From the NCBI RefSeq assembly GCF_900460315.1, contig NZ_UHIO01000001.1, positions 1,316,501-1,380,500 of the forward strand: 64,000 nucleotides of DNA, in the 5' to 3' direction. Below the pieces are notes generated by a model. That model searched no databases. It saw nothing but the letters and a program-made list of their open reading frames with translations, and had not been told where the DNA came from. Positions within the stretch are counted from its first letter, which is position 1; every line of letters begins with the position of its first letter. Source of the DNA: Veillonella criceti. Its GTDB lineage: Bacteria; Bacillota; Negativicutes; Veillonellales; Veillonellaceae. A program made the position numbers and the translations under genes. Below, one piece after another: positions 46,251 to 55,388 of the stretch.

Positions 46251-47354
46251 CTAACCACCGAAATTACGACTTGAACCAAAAAGAAGCTTCATAAAAAGAG
46301 GCGCTCCCATGAGGGCCGTCAAAATACCAATAGGCAAATCACCAGCTGGCAATAACACACGGGATAACAAATCAGCTAATACTAAAAATATAGCGCCACC
46401 TAATGCTACTACGGGCAATAAACGTTTATGCCCAACGCCAACCAAAGCCCGTGACATATGAGGAATGACAAGTCCTACAAAGCCAATAATGCCACATTGT
46501 GAAACAAGTACACCCGTAAGTAAGGCCATACAAGCCATATAAATGTACCGTTTACGAGTGGCATTAATGCCTAAAGTCGTCGCCATCTCTTCACCTAACA
46601 AGAGCGCATCCAATGCCCTTACTTGCGATAAAAAATAAACGGTCATGCCACCTACGACAATAGACGGCCAAAATAACATTGACCACTTAGCATCAGCTAA
46701 GGACCCCATTGTCCAAAATGCCGCACTTTGCATGCCTTCTGCATCACCGGCCATATAAATAATAAAATTAGATAATGCTGTACATAATGCGCTTACTACG
46801 GCCCCTGCTAACACTAATTTTACGGTAGAAATACGGCGCCCCATACCAGCCAGCGCCATTACAGCTAGCGTGGCTATGATAGCACCACCAAAGGCCCAAA
46901 CAGGGACGCCCACATTAGCAGCCCCTAATAAAAACCCTAGTAAAATGGCCATAACTGCACCCACTGAAGCGCCTGAAGCAATCCCCAAAATAAAAGGTTC
47001 CGCCAACGGGTTTTGTACAGCCGCTTGCATAACAGCGCCTGATAAGGCAAGGCCTGCACCGACTAATGCGGCTAATAGGACACGCGGTATACGAATATCC
47101 CATACAATATCAATCATCGCCGGACTCACGGTTTCAGGAATTGGCATATTCATTACTTTTCCACTAAGTATCGTCAACACATGGCCTGCCGATATAGTTA
47201 CACTCCCTAATGCGATGGCTGCTATAATTGCGCATACTAAAAGGGCAGTCAGAACCGGTACGGCCCAACTGCCCCATATTTCAGAACGGTGCTTCGTAGC
47301 GGTCTGTAACTCTTGCAGGTGTTGTTGACGAGTTATGATTTCCACATCATTCAT
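46251..47354 (-). CDS. FecCD-family ABC transporter permease
   Basis: A 367-residue BtuC/FecC-type permease with ten predicted helices. Signatures are RIPRVLLAALVGAGLALSGAVMQAAVQNPLAEPFILGIASGASVGAV near 90-135 and GIIGFVGLVIPHMSRALVGVGHKRLLPV near 290-317 (the cytoplasmic EAA-like loop). It is the first gene of the uptake operon. ATG 47354 follows GAGGG. A TTG three bases upstream is less likely. A cytoplasmic N-terminal extension of about 30 residues precedes the first helix. Confidence 0.94.
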   Translation of the reverse strand: MNDVEIITRQQHLQELQTATKHRSEIWGSWAVPVLTALLVCAIIAAIALGSVTISAGHVLTILSGKVMNMPIPETVSPAMIDIVWDIRIPRVLLAALVGAGLALSGAVMQAAVQNPLAEPFILGIASGASVGAVMAILLGFLLGAANVGVPVWAFGGAIIATLAVMALAGMGRRISTVKLVLAGAVVSALCTALSNFIIYMAGDAEGMQSAAFWTMGSLADAKWSMLFWPSIVVGGMTVYFLSQVRALDALLLGEEMATTLGINATRKRYIYMACMALLTGVLVSQCGIIGFVGLVIPHMSRALVGVGHKRLLPVVALGGAIFLVLADLLSRVLLPAGDLPIGILTALMGAPLFMKLLFGSSRNFGG

Positions 47355-47987
47355 CAAATACCCTCATTTCGCTTATGACATAAAAACAGGTCAACAGTAT
47401 ACGCCTTTGATTTCATACGGCACATATTTTGGCTTACTATTAGAGCTTACTCAAGCTCTACTGAAATCATCACGCAGTGCTAACCTTATCGAAAGAGGCC
47501 AAATTCTTGGCTACAAATATTACATTGTCCTATGCTACTTAGCATACTTATATTTATATATTAGTAATTTAAAAATTGAGAAGTTTTTCTTCTATTTCCT
47601 AAAACATTTTATAGTAAATAATATTCACTGTCAATAAAACTCTAAAATTAAATCCTCTCTTAACAGTATATATTATCACATTTTTCAAGTTCTCCCTCTT
47701 ATTTTATAGGATTTTTATATTCTATTTCCCAGTTTATATACAAGTTATATGAATTTTTATAAAAACTTTAAATATCTAACAATACTTATTTTACAACTTT
47801 TAAAAATATAATCCATTAAGACGCCAGTAGATCTAGCAACTTGCAATAGTATATTTTAACTATACAACTGACTGCTTACCAACTTTTACCAAACTGTATA
47901 GTATAGATATACAATTTAAAGTATTATTCCTATATACCCCTATTGTATTGATATAAAATATCAAAAGTAGCTAGTAGTTATTGATAA
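47355..47987 (-). promoter_or_regulatory. Upstream region of the TonB/ABC uptake operon with possible structured leader
   Basis: No gene is supported here. Within 47,408-47,511, complementary segments could fold the leftward leader RNA: TGATTTCA (47,408-47,415) with TGAAATCA (47,462-47,469), enclosing TAGAGCTT/AAGCTCTA (47,441-47,460, 4-nt loop), and a separate GCCAA/TTGGC hairpin (47,498-47,511). The B12-box of cobalamin riboswitches was not recognised, and no good Fur box was found. The rest is AT-rich and presumably holds the promoter. Confidence 0.45.
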
Positions 47988-48005
47988 TTATTTATCATCT
48001 ACTAG
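47971..48005 (-). terminator. Hairpin overlapping the ferredoxin stop codon, possible terminator
   Basis: CTAGTAG/CTACTAG and TGATAA/TTATCA form a stem across the stop codon of the ferredoxin gene. A T-rich tract (TTTTGATATTTT) follows on the minus strand. The TGATAA half-sites also resemble a Fur-type palindrome, but the position favours termination. Confidence 0.5.
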
Positions 48006-48182
48006 TTGCTTTTTAATAGCCCCGACAGGACAAATCTCGTAACAATCACCACAGCCAATACAGCCTTCACCGATAAAAAATTGCTGTGGTTGTTCACAAA
48101 TAATTTGCTCGGGACAGTCCATAGCACAAGCGCCACATTTTACGCAGCGCTTGCCATCAATAACAAATGTTACTATGCCCAT
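47988..48182 (-). CDS. 2[4Fe-4S] ferredoxin-type protein
   Basis: A 64-residue protein with two complete cluster motifs, CVKCGACAMDCP (Cys13, 16, 19, 23) and CIGCGDCYEICP (Cys41, 44, 47, 51). It is a small electron carrier, probably serving anaerobic oxidoreductases. A strong GGGGGG-containing ribosome-binding site precedes the ATG. It lies 23 bp downstream of the HAD phosphatase gene and is likely co-transcribed with it, without an evident functional link. Confidence 0.93.
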   Translation of the reverse strand: MGIVTFVIDGKRCVKCGACAMDCPEQIICEQPQQFFIGEGCIGCGDCYEICPVGAIKKQLVDDK

Positions 48183-48205
48183 ATTTCTGAAGCCCCCCTA
48201 ATATA

Positions 48206-49162
48206 TTATAAGGCCTTCGTTGCTTCTAAAACCAACCGAATCATTTGAGCTACACCATCTTCATCATTAGTAGGTGCTAAAAATTTAGCCGTCGCTTTAG
48301 CTGTCGTTTCACCATTCATCATAGCAAACGATGTACCAGCATACGCAAGCATAGTTAAATCATTATTACTCTCCCCAATGGTCATTACTTCATCAGCAGT
48401 ATATCCCAAAGACTCCGCTAAAGCAGCTACCGCACGGCCCTTACTAATTCCTGGTTGAACAAACTCTAGATTACCTTCGCTAGATTGAATGATTACAAAT
48501 CGATTATCCGCTTTAAAATGATCTAAAATAGCCTTCTTCTTAGCTTCCGTACCATAAAATAACTGAATCTTTTCTAAATCCATACCCGTTTCTACAATAT
48601 GGTCTCGTAAATTAGGAACCATGACGCGACTTTCTTTCATAAGTGGTACTAAATGTGGTGGTAGCGTGCTTGCAAATTCTAACATGCCTTCCGTTTCACC
48701 GTAAATATCTTTACCACTATACGCTTCAATATACACATCAAAAGGAGTTAACGCATCCAATAATCGTAAGCCCTCAGCATTACTGAATGACTCATGGAAT
48801 ACGGTTGTCGTTTCACCGCCATGCTGTTCTAAGACAAGAGCGCCATTACTGCAAATATAATGATGAATCTCAGGGATACGGTGAATCACTTCGCCCATTT
48901 CACCCCACGCACGGCCACTTGCTACAGCTACTGTCACACCAGCCACCATAGCTGCCTTTACAGCCGCCACCGTTTCATCACTAACATGCTTATGTATATC
49001 TACCAAGGTGCCATCTACATCGGATACCATCAACTTAATCGGCTTTTTTAATTGTAAATCACCTACTGTAGTGGGTAAACTTGCTTCTTTGCCTCGTTGC
49101 TCCGCCGCTTTAAACATAGCGGCTTGATCATCTATATTTACGGAATTTATTTTATCTGTCAT
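48206..49162 (-). CDS. Cof-type HAD-IIB hydrolase
   Basis: A 318-residue haloacid dehalogenase-type phosphatase of the Cof/YidA subfamily. Motif I is MVSDVDGTLVD (the first Asp is the nucleophile), motif II VAVASGRAWGEM, then a C2B cap, motif III lysine in GISKGRAVAAL, and motif IV IGESNNDLTMLAYAG. An N-terminal extension of about 40 residues precedes motif I. Substrates in this family are sugar phosphates or phospho-cofactors. ATG 49162 follows GGAG by six bases, and the ATGs at 49,168 and 49,174 overlap the ribosome-binding site. Confidence 0.92.
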   Translation of the reverse strand: MTDKINSVNIDDQAAMFKAAEQRGKEASLPTTVGDLQLKKPIKLMVSDVDGTLVDIHKHVSDETVAAVKAAMVAGVTVAVASGRAWGEMGEVIHRIPEIHHYICSNGALVLEQHGGETTTVFHESFSNAEGLRLLDALTPFDVYIEAYSGKDIYGETEGMLEFASTLPPHLVPLMKESRVMVPNLRDHIVETGMDLEKIQLFYGTEAKKKAILDHFKADNRFVIIQSSEGNLEFVQPGISKGRAVAALAESLGYTADEVMTIGESNNDLTMLAYAGTSFAMMNGETTAKATAKFLAPTNDEDGVAQMIRLVLEATKAL

Positions 49163-49273
49163 AGTCATCTCCATTACTATATAAATACTATAAATACTTA
49201 AGGTACGCTATCACTATACGAATTTCCATCAAATCAACGAAATATGTCAATATAATTATTATATCATACAAAA

Positions 49274-49334
49274 AGGCTCCTCTTCCTGCAACATTTCTAA
49301 ATCTTTGATCTAGATTTGAGCAAAAGAGGAGCCT
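49274..49334 (-). terminator. Terminator of ileS
   Basis: An 11-bp stem (AGGCTCCTCTT/AAGAGGAGCCT) encloses a second small hairpin (AAATCT/AGATTT). Read leftwards it is followed by TTTTTG. It begins about 57 bp after the ileS stop. Confidence 0.88.
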
Positions 49335-49390
49335 AAAAAGGCTTCTTACTATCAACGCCTTTTCAGTAAGAAAAATCGTTTACAAGAATT

Positions 49391-52222
49391 TTATTTACCT
49401 AACACATCGGCACAACGATGACATAAGGTAGGATGTTCAGCATCTTGACCGACTGTATCACGATGAATCCAGCAGCGTTCACATTTTTCAAATTCACTTG
49501 GTTTTACAACTACACTCAAGTGACCTTCTTCTGTCGCCACAGCTTCAGCCGGTGCATTATTACGACCTTCTACAAGGTACGCTTCACTCACAATAAGAAG
49601 GGCTGCCAAGTCTTTCACTTGTGCTAACATTTCATAAGCAGCGCCATCAGCATAAACAGTGATAGCAGCATCTAACGAATGGCCGATAACTTTATCTTGA
49701 CGAGCTGTTTCAAGCGCTTTAGTTAATTCACCACGAAGAGCTAACACTTGACTCCATTTTTCAGCTAAGGCAGCATCATAATGTGCTTCATTACCGATAG
49801 GCCAATCTTCAAGCATTACACTTTCACGCATACCGTCTTCTTTAGGCATATATTGCCATACTTCTTCAGCTGTAAAGGAAAGCACTGGTGCTACCATGCG
49901 AACTAAGGTAGTTACAATTTCATACATAGCGGTCTGCGCACTACGACGTGCTACAGAAGTTGCTTCTTCTGCATACATCGTATCTTTCAATACATCTAAG
50001 TAGAAAGAACTTAAATCAACAGTGCAGAAGTTATGAATTGTATGATATAAAATATGGAATTCATAGTTTTCATAGGCTTCCGTTACTTTACGACGAACTT
50101 CTTCTAAGCGAAGGAGCGCCCATTTATCAATTTCAGATAATTGATCATAGGAAACTTTGTCAGTATTTGGATTGAAGTCATCCAAATTACCAAGCAAGAA
50201 ACGGAATGTGTTGCGAATCTTACGATAGACTTCAGATAACTGTTTTACGATATCTTTAGACAAACGTACATCGCCTTGATAATCAGCAGAGGATACCCAA
50301 AGGCGCATTACGTCAGCCCCATATACATCAATGATATCGGAAGGTGCCACTGTATTCCCTACGGATTTAGACATTTTACGCCCTTCACCATCTACTACGA
50401 AACCATGTGTTAATACTGAATTATAAGGGGCTTTACCTGTCGTTGCTACGCCAGTTAACAAGGATGAGTTAAACCAACCACGATGTTGGTCAGACCCTTC
50501 AAGATACATAGCACATGGCACATCAAGTCCTTCATTTTCAAGTACGCCAGACCAAGAAGAACCACTATCAAACCAAACGTCCATAATATCTGTTTCTTTA
50601 CGGAATTCATCATGACCACAATGAGGGCATGTGAAACCATCTGGCAATAATTCTTTTTCCGTATGATTCCACCAAGCATCAGAGCCTTCTTTAGCTACCC
50701 ATGCTTGCACAGATTTAATGGTATCATCATTGATAACATAATCACCACAAGATTTACAGTAGAATACAGGAATTGGCACACCCCAAACACGTTGACGAGA
50801 TACACACCAATCACCACGGTCAGCAATCATATTATAGATACGATCATGGCCCCATTTAGGAATCCACTGTACTTGATTATCAATAACGTCGAGGGCTTCT
50901 TTACGATAGCCATCTACTGAAGAAAACCACTGTTCTGTAGCACGGTAGATAACAGGATTTTTACAACGCCAGCAATGTGCATATTGGTGGCGCAAGCTAC
51001 CTTTATGAAGTAACGCACCATTATGCGCTACAATTTTTAAAATAGGCACTTCTGCATCATGAATTTCTTTGCCAGCCAAAGCTTCTTCCGTATCGCCATA
51101 GCGACCATTATCGACCGCACTTACATACGTACCAGTGGGATCCACAAAAGAAGTGATTTCAAAATCAACTTTGCCTGCTTTTTTATATGTCTGATATACA
51201 CCAAAGTCTTCTTCACCATGAGCCGGTGCCGTATGAACACAACCTGTACCAGCTTCCAAAGTTACATGATCACCTAAGAATACAGGCACTTCACGTTCAA
51301 TAAATGGATGTTTAAAGGTAGCCAATTCTAAATCAGCCCCAGAGAAGGTATTAAGAACTGTATATTCAGCCACTTGAGCATCTTTAAACGCATTCGCTAC
51401 CAAATCAGTGGCCATCAAATAGTATTCATCACCCACTTGTACCCAAGAATATTCTAATTCTGGATTAACAGAAATCGCTTGTGATGCTGGTAATGTCCAA
51501 GGCGTTGTTGTCCAAATAACAGCATACGCTTTCTTTGTATCTACATCAGCTGGCAAAGTACGTTTTAACTCATTTACATAGGCGTACTTCACATAAATGG
51601 AGAAGGATTTCTTTTCTTTATATTCGATTTCAGCTTCTGCCAAGGCCGTTTCACAATGAGTACACCAATATACTGTTTTTAAACCTTTGTAAATATGGCC
51701 TCGTTTCGCCATTTCACCAAAGATACCAAGCTGTTTCACTTCAAATGCAGGTTTCAACGTCAAATACGGATCTTCAAAACGACCAAGTACCCCAAAACGA
51801 ACAAAGTCTTTCTTTTGATCTTCTACACATTGTAATGCGTAATCTTTACATTTAGCACGTAAATCTAGCGGACTCATTTCATGACGATTAAGGCCTGTAT
51901 TCTTGATAACAGCATGTTCAATTGGCAAACCATGTGTATCCCAACCAGGGATGTACGGTGTGTAATAGCCCTGCATCGTTTTATATTTCATAATAATATC
52001 TTTTAATGTTTTATTGAGGGCATGACCAATATGGAGTTTGCCGTTGGCATACGGAGGGCCATCATGTAACACAAATGGCTTGTTCCCTTTGCGCAACTCT
52101 AAGCGTTTTTCATAAATTTTGTTTTCTTCCCAATATTTTAAATATTCTGGTTCTCGTTTTGGTAAGTTGCCGCGCATTGGAAATTCTGTAGCAGGCAAAT
52201 GTAATGTTTTACCGTAATCCAT
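49391..52222 (-). CDS. ileS: Isoleucyl-tRNA synthetase
   Basis: This class I synthetase charges tRNA-Ile and edits valine. The 943 residues show the HIGH motif in PPYANGKLHIGHALN (HIGH at 64-67), the CP1 editing domain (TTPWTLPASQA, GTGCVHTAPAHGEEDFGVY), KMSKS near 600 (EGRKMSKSVGN), an anticodon-binding domain and a C-terminal zinc-binding region (CERCWIHRDT...LCHRC). It is the bacterial type 1 enzyme. ATG 52222 follows GAGAGGAGAG by six bases. A TTG at 52,240 overlaps the site. It is regulated by a T-box leader. Confidence 0.97.
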   Translation of the reverse strand: MDYGKTLHLPATEFPMRGNLPKREPEYLKYWEENKIYEKRLELRKGNKPFVLHDGPPYANGKLHIGHALNKTLKDIIMKYKTMQGYYTPYIPGWDTHGLPIEHAVIKNTGLNRHEMSPLDLRAKCKDYALQCVEDQKKDFVRFGVLGRFEDPYLTLKPAFEVKQLGIFGEMAKRGHIYKGLKTVYWCTHCETALAEAEIEYKEKKSFSIYVKYAYVNELKRTLPADVDTKKAYAVIWTTTPWTLPASQAISVNPELEYSWVQVGDEYYLMATDLVANAFKDAQVAEYTVLNTFSGADLELATFKHPFIEREVPVFLGDHVTLEAGTGCVHTAPAHGEEDFGVYQTYKKAGKVDFEITSFVDPTGTYVSAVDNGRYGDTEEALAGKEIHDAEVPILKIVAHNGALLHKGSLRHQYAHCWRCKNPVIYRATEQWFSSVDGYRKEALDVIDNQVQWIPKWGHDRIYNMIADRGDWCVSRQRVWGVPIPVFYCKSCGDYVINDDTIKSVQAWVAKEGSDAWWNHTEKELLPDGFTCPHCGHDEFRKETDIMDVWFDSGSSWSGVLENEGLDVPCAMYLEGSDQHRGWFNSSLLTGVATTGKAPYNSVLTHGFVVDGEGRKMSKSVGNTVAPSDIIDVYGADVMRLWVSSADYQGDVRLSKDIVKQLSEVYRKIRNTFRFLLGNLDDFNPNTDKVSYDQLSEIDKWALLRLEEVRRKVTEAYENYEFHILYHTIHNFCTVDLSSFYLDVLKDTMYAEEATSVARRSAQTAMYEIVTTLVRMVAPVLSFTAEEVWQYMPKEDGMRESVMLEDWPIGNEAHYDAALAEKWSQVLALRGELTKALETARQDKVIGHSLDAAITVYADGAAYEMLAQVKDLAALLIVSEAYLVEGRNNAPAEAVATEEGHLSVVVKPSEFEKCERCWIHRDTVGQDAEHPTLCHRCADVLGK

Positions 52223-52251
52223 AATAAACTCTCCTCTCAACTAATAAAAAA

Positions 52252-52279
52252 AGCGTTCATCCCCGAAGGGACGAACGCT
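52252..52279 (-). terminator. T-box terminator hairpin of ileS
   Basis: AGCGTTC/GAACGCT with an inner TCCC/GGGA helix and a GAA loop. Read leftwards it is followed by a run of seven T. It is the off-state terminator of the T-box switch. Confidence 0.93.
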
Positions 52280-52530
52280 ATAAGTCCGTGGTACCACCCT
52301 ACTGACTCTATAATAGAGCCACTCACGCATATAACGGTGCTCACCGATAAATGTAACATTTATATGCTCCCAAGTGATTCGTCATCTCTTCATTCGCTGA
52401 ACTCACACCATACATCAGCTCGCTGAGAACTACCCGAAATGACCGTCTTCGTCATCGCATTTCATATACAGTTATAGAAATAAGTCTTACTGTCATGGAC
52501 AGTTGACCAACTCATAGTAACGTTTGTTAT
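52280..52530 (-). promoter_or_regulatory. T-box leader of ileS
   Basis: The T-box sequence AGGGTGGTACCACGG is present (read leftwards, 52,286-52,300), followed by the terminator. The upstream 230 nt can form the Stem I and Stem II/III hairpins (for example GAGTGGCTC...TAGAGTC). It should sense uncharged tRNA-Ile. The specifier codon was not assigned with certainty by eye. Confidence 0.93.
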
Positions 52531-52536
52531 AGATAG

Positions 52537-52565
52537 AGTATAGAGAAGGGATTTCGTTTTGTCAA
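52537..52565 (-). promoter_or_regulatory. Promoter of the ileS T-box transcript
   Basis: Read leftwards, consensus TTGACA (52,560-52,565), exactly 17 bp, then TATACT (52,537-52,542). This gives a transcript start near 52,530, at the edge of the T-box leader. Confidence 0.88.
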
Positions 52566-52706
52566 GTAACTTTATGATTATTAATACCATAAAGTCTTCT
52601 CTTTATTTGAATCCTGCATATTTTGTTAAAAAAGAGTATAATAAAATCATATTTTACGTTATGAATTATCTCTAAGACTTGCCATCAATCATAAAGGAGG
52701 ACGCCT

Positions 52707-53888
52707 ATGCCCGCCTGGTTACGCACGGACTATATTTGTTTCTTCGGTGCTTTTCTATCGGCCCTTGGCATGAGCCAATTAGCACCACTCTTACCACTTT
52801 ATTTGCATGATATGGGCGTAACTGCCACCAACGAAGTCGCCTATTGGTCAGGCCTGGCTATGGGTGTGACCTATCTTATCGTAGCCTTTGTTTCCCCTTT
52901 TTGGGGGCGTCTCGCCGATCGACGGGGCCGTAAAATTTTATTATTGCGCTCTAGTTTTGGCATGATGCTATGTAATTTGTTAATCTGCTTTGTCCAAACA
53001 CCAGAACAGCTTGTATTGATTCGATTTGTCCAAGGTCTCGTATCAGGCTTTTTCTCCGCGTCCGTTACACTCGTTGCTTCTGAAACGCCAGAAAACAAAA
53101 CAGGCTGGGCGTTATCCGTTTTGGCGTCAGCTAACTTAGCTGGCTCACTCTTAGGGCCTCTGATTGGTGGTTATTTAGCCAGTACCTTCGGTATCCGCAC
53201 TAGCTTTTTTGTCATTGCCTGTTTCTTAGGGGCGGCCTTTCTCCTCATTTTCTTTCTTGTTCACGAAACCTTTGAGCCACAACCTGATACGGTTCCTCAT
53301 AGTTTCAAAGAATTACAGAATCAACTACCCCATCTCCATGAACTATTTATTATTGCTGCCTCTACCTTTATTTACGCTCTTTCTATGATGTCATTACAAC
53401 CAATTATCACCGTATACTTAGATGAAATTATGCCTCCCCATACACCACACCTTGCGCTCATTGCCGGTGCTGTCTTTGCAGCTACGGGCTTTGCGCAAAT
53501 GCTCAGCAGCTCCTATATGGGCAAATGGATTGACCGCATTGGTCCTCGTCGCATTCTTATTGGCTCACTGATTTATACAGCCGTCATGACCATTCCACAA
53601 GCCTATGTAACAACATCCTGGCAACTAGGCGTCTTACGATTTCTCACAGGACTAGGTCTTGCTGGTTTATTACCATCCCTAAATACCTATATTTCAACCC
53701 ATTCACCTAAACATCTATCTGGGCAAGTCTTTTCCTATAACCAAACTACTCAATTTTTAGGTTATTTTATGGGATCTGTCGGCGGAGCCCTCTTTATGGG
53801 ACAATTTGGTTTTACCGCCTTATTCTGGGGCACTGGTTTACTATTCTTATTTAACGCCATATGGGTATACACAAAATTAAAAGCCTAA
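52707..53888 (+). CDS. MFS transporter, multidrug-efflux type
   Basis: A 393-residue major facilitator with 12 predicted helices. The motif A loop WGRLADRRGRKILLLRSSFGM follows helix 2 (near 68-88), and an antiporter-type motif C-like region NLAGSLLGPLIGGYLAS lies near 142. It resembles the DHA1 family of proton-driven drug or metabolite exporters. The substrate is unknown. AAAGGAGGACG precedes ATG 52707. It is divergent from the ileS leader and convergent with an ArsR-type regulator, sharing a terminator with it. Confidence 0.9.
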   Translation: MPAWLRTDYICFFGAFLSALGMSQLAPLLPLYLHDMGVTATNEVAYWSGLAMGVTYLIVAFVSPFWGRLADRRGRKILLLRSSFGMMLCNLLICFVQTPEQLVLIRFVQGLVSGFFSASVTLVASETPENKTGWALSVLASANLAGSLLGPLIGGYLASTFGIRTSFFVIACFLGAAFLLIFFLVHETFEPQPDTVPHSFKELQNQLPHLHELFIIAASTFIYALSMMSLQPIITVYLDEIMPPHTPHLALIAGAVFAATGFAQMLSSSYMGKWIDRIGPRRILIGSLIYTAVMTIPQAYVTTSWQLGVLRFLTGLGLAGLLPSLNTYISTHSPKHLSGQVFSYNQTTQFLGYFMGSVGGALFMGQFGFTALFWGTGLLFLFNAIWVYTKLKA

Positions 53889-53916
53889 ATACTTCTCTAA
53901 TTTTTAAAATTAGACT

Positions 53917-53942
53917 AAAAAACAGCCCTAGGGCTGTTTTTT
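53917..53942. terminator. Bidirectional terminator MFS / ArsR
   Basis: A perfect palindrome, AAAAAACAGCCCT and complement, with T-runs in both directions. It lies between the convergent MFS and ArsR genes. Confidence 0.93.
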
Positions 53943-53945
53943 TGC

Positions 53946-54269
53946 TTATAATTCTGTTCCAACATACGCCGCGAATGCCTCTATCGTTGCATTATTACGA
54001 CGATAATACGTCCATTTACCATAACGAGCCGACTCCAATAATCCTGCTCGCTGCATCAAATCTAAATAATGTGATACTGCGGATTGTGAAATGCCTAACT
54101 TATCTTGAATACTCCCCACACAGACTCCTCCTTTAAATGAGTCGTCCTCAAGAACGTGAAGTCCTTGGGGTGGAAAATGTTTCGTTGGTTCTTTGAGCCA
54201 TTGCAAGATTTTTAAGCGACTTTCATTAGATAAGACTTTAAAAATATCAAGTAATTGTTTATCATTCAT
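53946..54269 (-). CDS. ArsR-type winged-helix transcriptional regulator
   Basis: A 107-residue DNA-binding protein. It begins MNDKQLLDIFKVLSNESRLKILQWLKEP (ArsR-type helix 1-2), with the recognition helix in GISQSAVSHYLDLMQRAGLLESARYGKW and a wing/dimerisation end YYRRNNATIEAFAAYV. The metal-binding ELCVCDL motif of metal sensors is absent. One cysteine lies in GGVCVGSIQDKLGIS, so the signal could be redox or a small ligand, but this is speculative. There is no strong Shine-Dalgarno. Its target could be the neighbouring MFS gene. Confidence 0.88.
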   Translation of the reverse strand: MNDKQLLDIFKVLSNESRLKILQWLKEPTKHFPPQGLHVLEDDSFKGGVCVGSIQDKLGISQSAVSHYLDLMQRAGLLESARYGKWTYYRRNNATIEAFAAYVGTEL

Positions 54270-54343
54270 AATTTTATTATATCTTTTTTTCTAGATATGT
54301 CAATCTATTTTATCGAAATTAATCAATATATTTTACCAAAACA

Positions 54344-54377
54344 AAACCCATCAAGTCATTCATGAACTGATGGGTTT
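54344..54377 (-). terminator. Terminator of the EamA gene
   Basis: A 10-bp stem, AAACCCATCA with TGATGGGTTT, followed leftwards by TTGTTTTGG. It lies about 20 bp after the stop of the EamA gene. Confidence 0.8.
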
Positions 54378-54395
54378 AACCTATTTGCCCCTATT

Positions 54396-55292
54396 TTAAT
54401 GATTGTGTTTCTCTCTTGCCAAGATAAATATAGTCGACAAAATCAACATAAAGCCAATAATATCACTGGTCATAAAGGCACTTCCTAAGACTAACCAGCT
54501 CAATACAGCCGCCGAAATGGGTTCAATAGAAGATAGTACAGACCCTTTTACCGCTCCAATACGACGAACACCTTCCAGATATGCATTAAAGGAAACAATA
54601 GTACCTAATACAACCACATTAAAAACGCCCACATAGGTCCACATATCCCAAACGCCAGGAATATCAAAAGGAGATGCTATCATCGCTGTCACCAGACCTG
54701 ACAACAACATGGCAAAGCCAACTACAGGTCCCGTCCCATATCGTCGCAACAGTGATACCGGCTGCACGCTATAAATCGCTACAGCCACTGCTGATAAAAG
54801 ACCCCAAAATAATACTCTTTCGTCAATGCCCGCCAATTCAAAATTTCCATGAAAGGCAATCAAAGCCGTCCCCAGCATGGCCAATATAACACTAATCCCT
54901 TCACCCCACGTTGGTAACGTAAAGTAACGAACCGCCATATACACTACAATCATAGCCGGCGCTAAATATTGTAATACCGTAGCAATCCCTGCGCCAGCAT
55001 AATAAATAGAGCGAAAATACGCATACTGACAAAGGGCCATACCTAATAAACCAAATACAAATAAACCGACTACATGACTCGGTGTCTTAAAAATTGTAAA
55101 AATATGCACTCGTCCTTGATAAAAAGCGGCTAACACGGTCACAATTCCCGCTATCAGCAAGCGTACTGTCAGTAACCACTCAGGACTAATAGCTCGTTGT
55201 TGCTGCAAAAACTGAGCCGATATGCCCGATAACCCCCATAAAATACCACCAAATAAAGTAAGGGCAATCCCTACTGCTTTATCCCTATCCAT
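54396..55292 (-). CDS. EamA family transporter (DMT superfamily)
   Basis: A 298-residue, ten-helix inner-membrane protein with two EamA repeats (GIALTLFGGILWGLSGISAQFL, then GLLSAVAVAIYSVQPVSLL). The pattern resembles YicL/PecM-like exporters. The substrate is unknown. ATG 55292 is chosen because AGGAGGG lies four bases upstream. A directly preceding ATG (55,295) is only one base from that site. It is a second, distant EamA protein besides the one at 34.4 kb. Confidence 0.88.
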   Translation of the reverse strand: MDRDKAVGIALTLFGGILWGLSGISAQFLQQQRAISPEWLLTVRLLIAGIVTVLAAFYQGRVHIFTIFKTPSHVVGLFVFGLLGMALCQYAYFRSIYYAGAGIATVLQYLAPAMIVVYMAVRYFTLPTWGEGISVILAMLGTALIAFHGNFELAGIDERVLFWGLLSAVAVAIYSVQPVSLLRRYGTGPVVGFAMLLSGLVTAMIASPFDIPGVWDMWTYVGVFNVVVLGTIVSFNAYLEGVRRIGAVKGSVLSSIEPISAAVLSWLVLGSAFMTSDIIGFMLILSTIFILAREKHNH

Positions 55293-55341
55293 CATGCCCT
55301 CCTTTATTAATAGCATTTATTTACCTAATGAATTTATAAAG

Positions 55342-55363
55342 ACGACCAGCAAGCACTGGTCGC
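55342..55363 (-). terminator. Weak terminator-like hairpin after yhcH
   Basis: CGACCAG and CTGGTCG form a short stem 25 bp past the YhcH-family stop. Only a broken T-tract (TCTTTATAAATT) follows. Confidence 0.45.
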
Positions 55364-55388
55364 CTTTAACTATACTTTTATTATACCA

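Noticed and set aside
47335-47637. 100-codon plus-strand frame upstream of the FecCD permease gene
   Set aside because: It begins inside the permease start region, has no ribosome-binding site, ends in AT-rich Tyr/Phe/Ile-biased sequence and overlaps potential leader RNA structure.
47979-47994. Fur box suggested by TGATAATTATTTATCA
   Set aside because: It lies over the ferredoxin stop codon inside a larger hairpin and more than 600 bp from the TonB operon start, so termination is the simpler reading.
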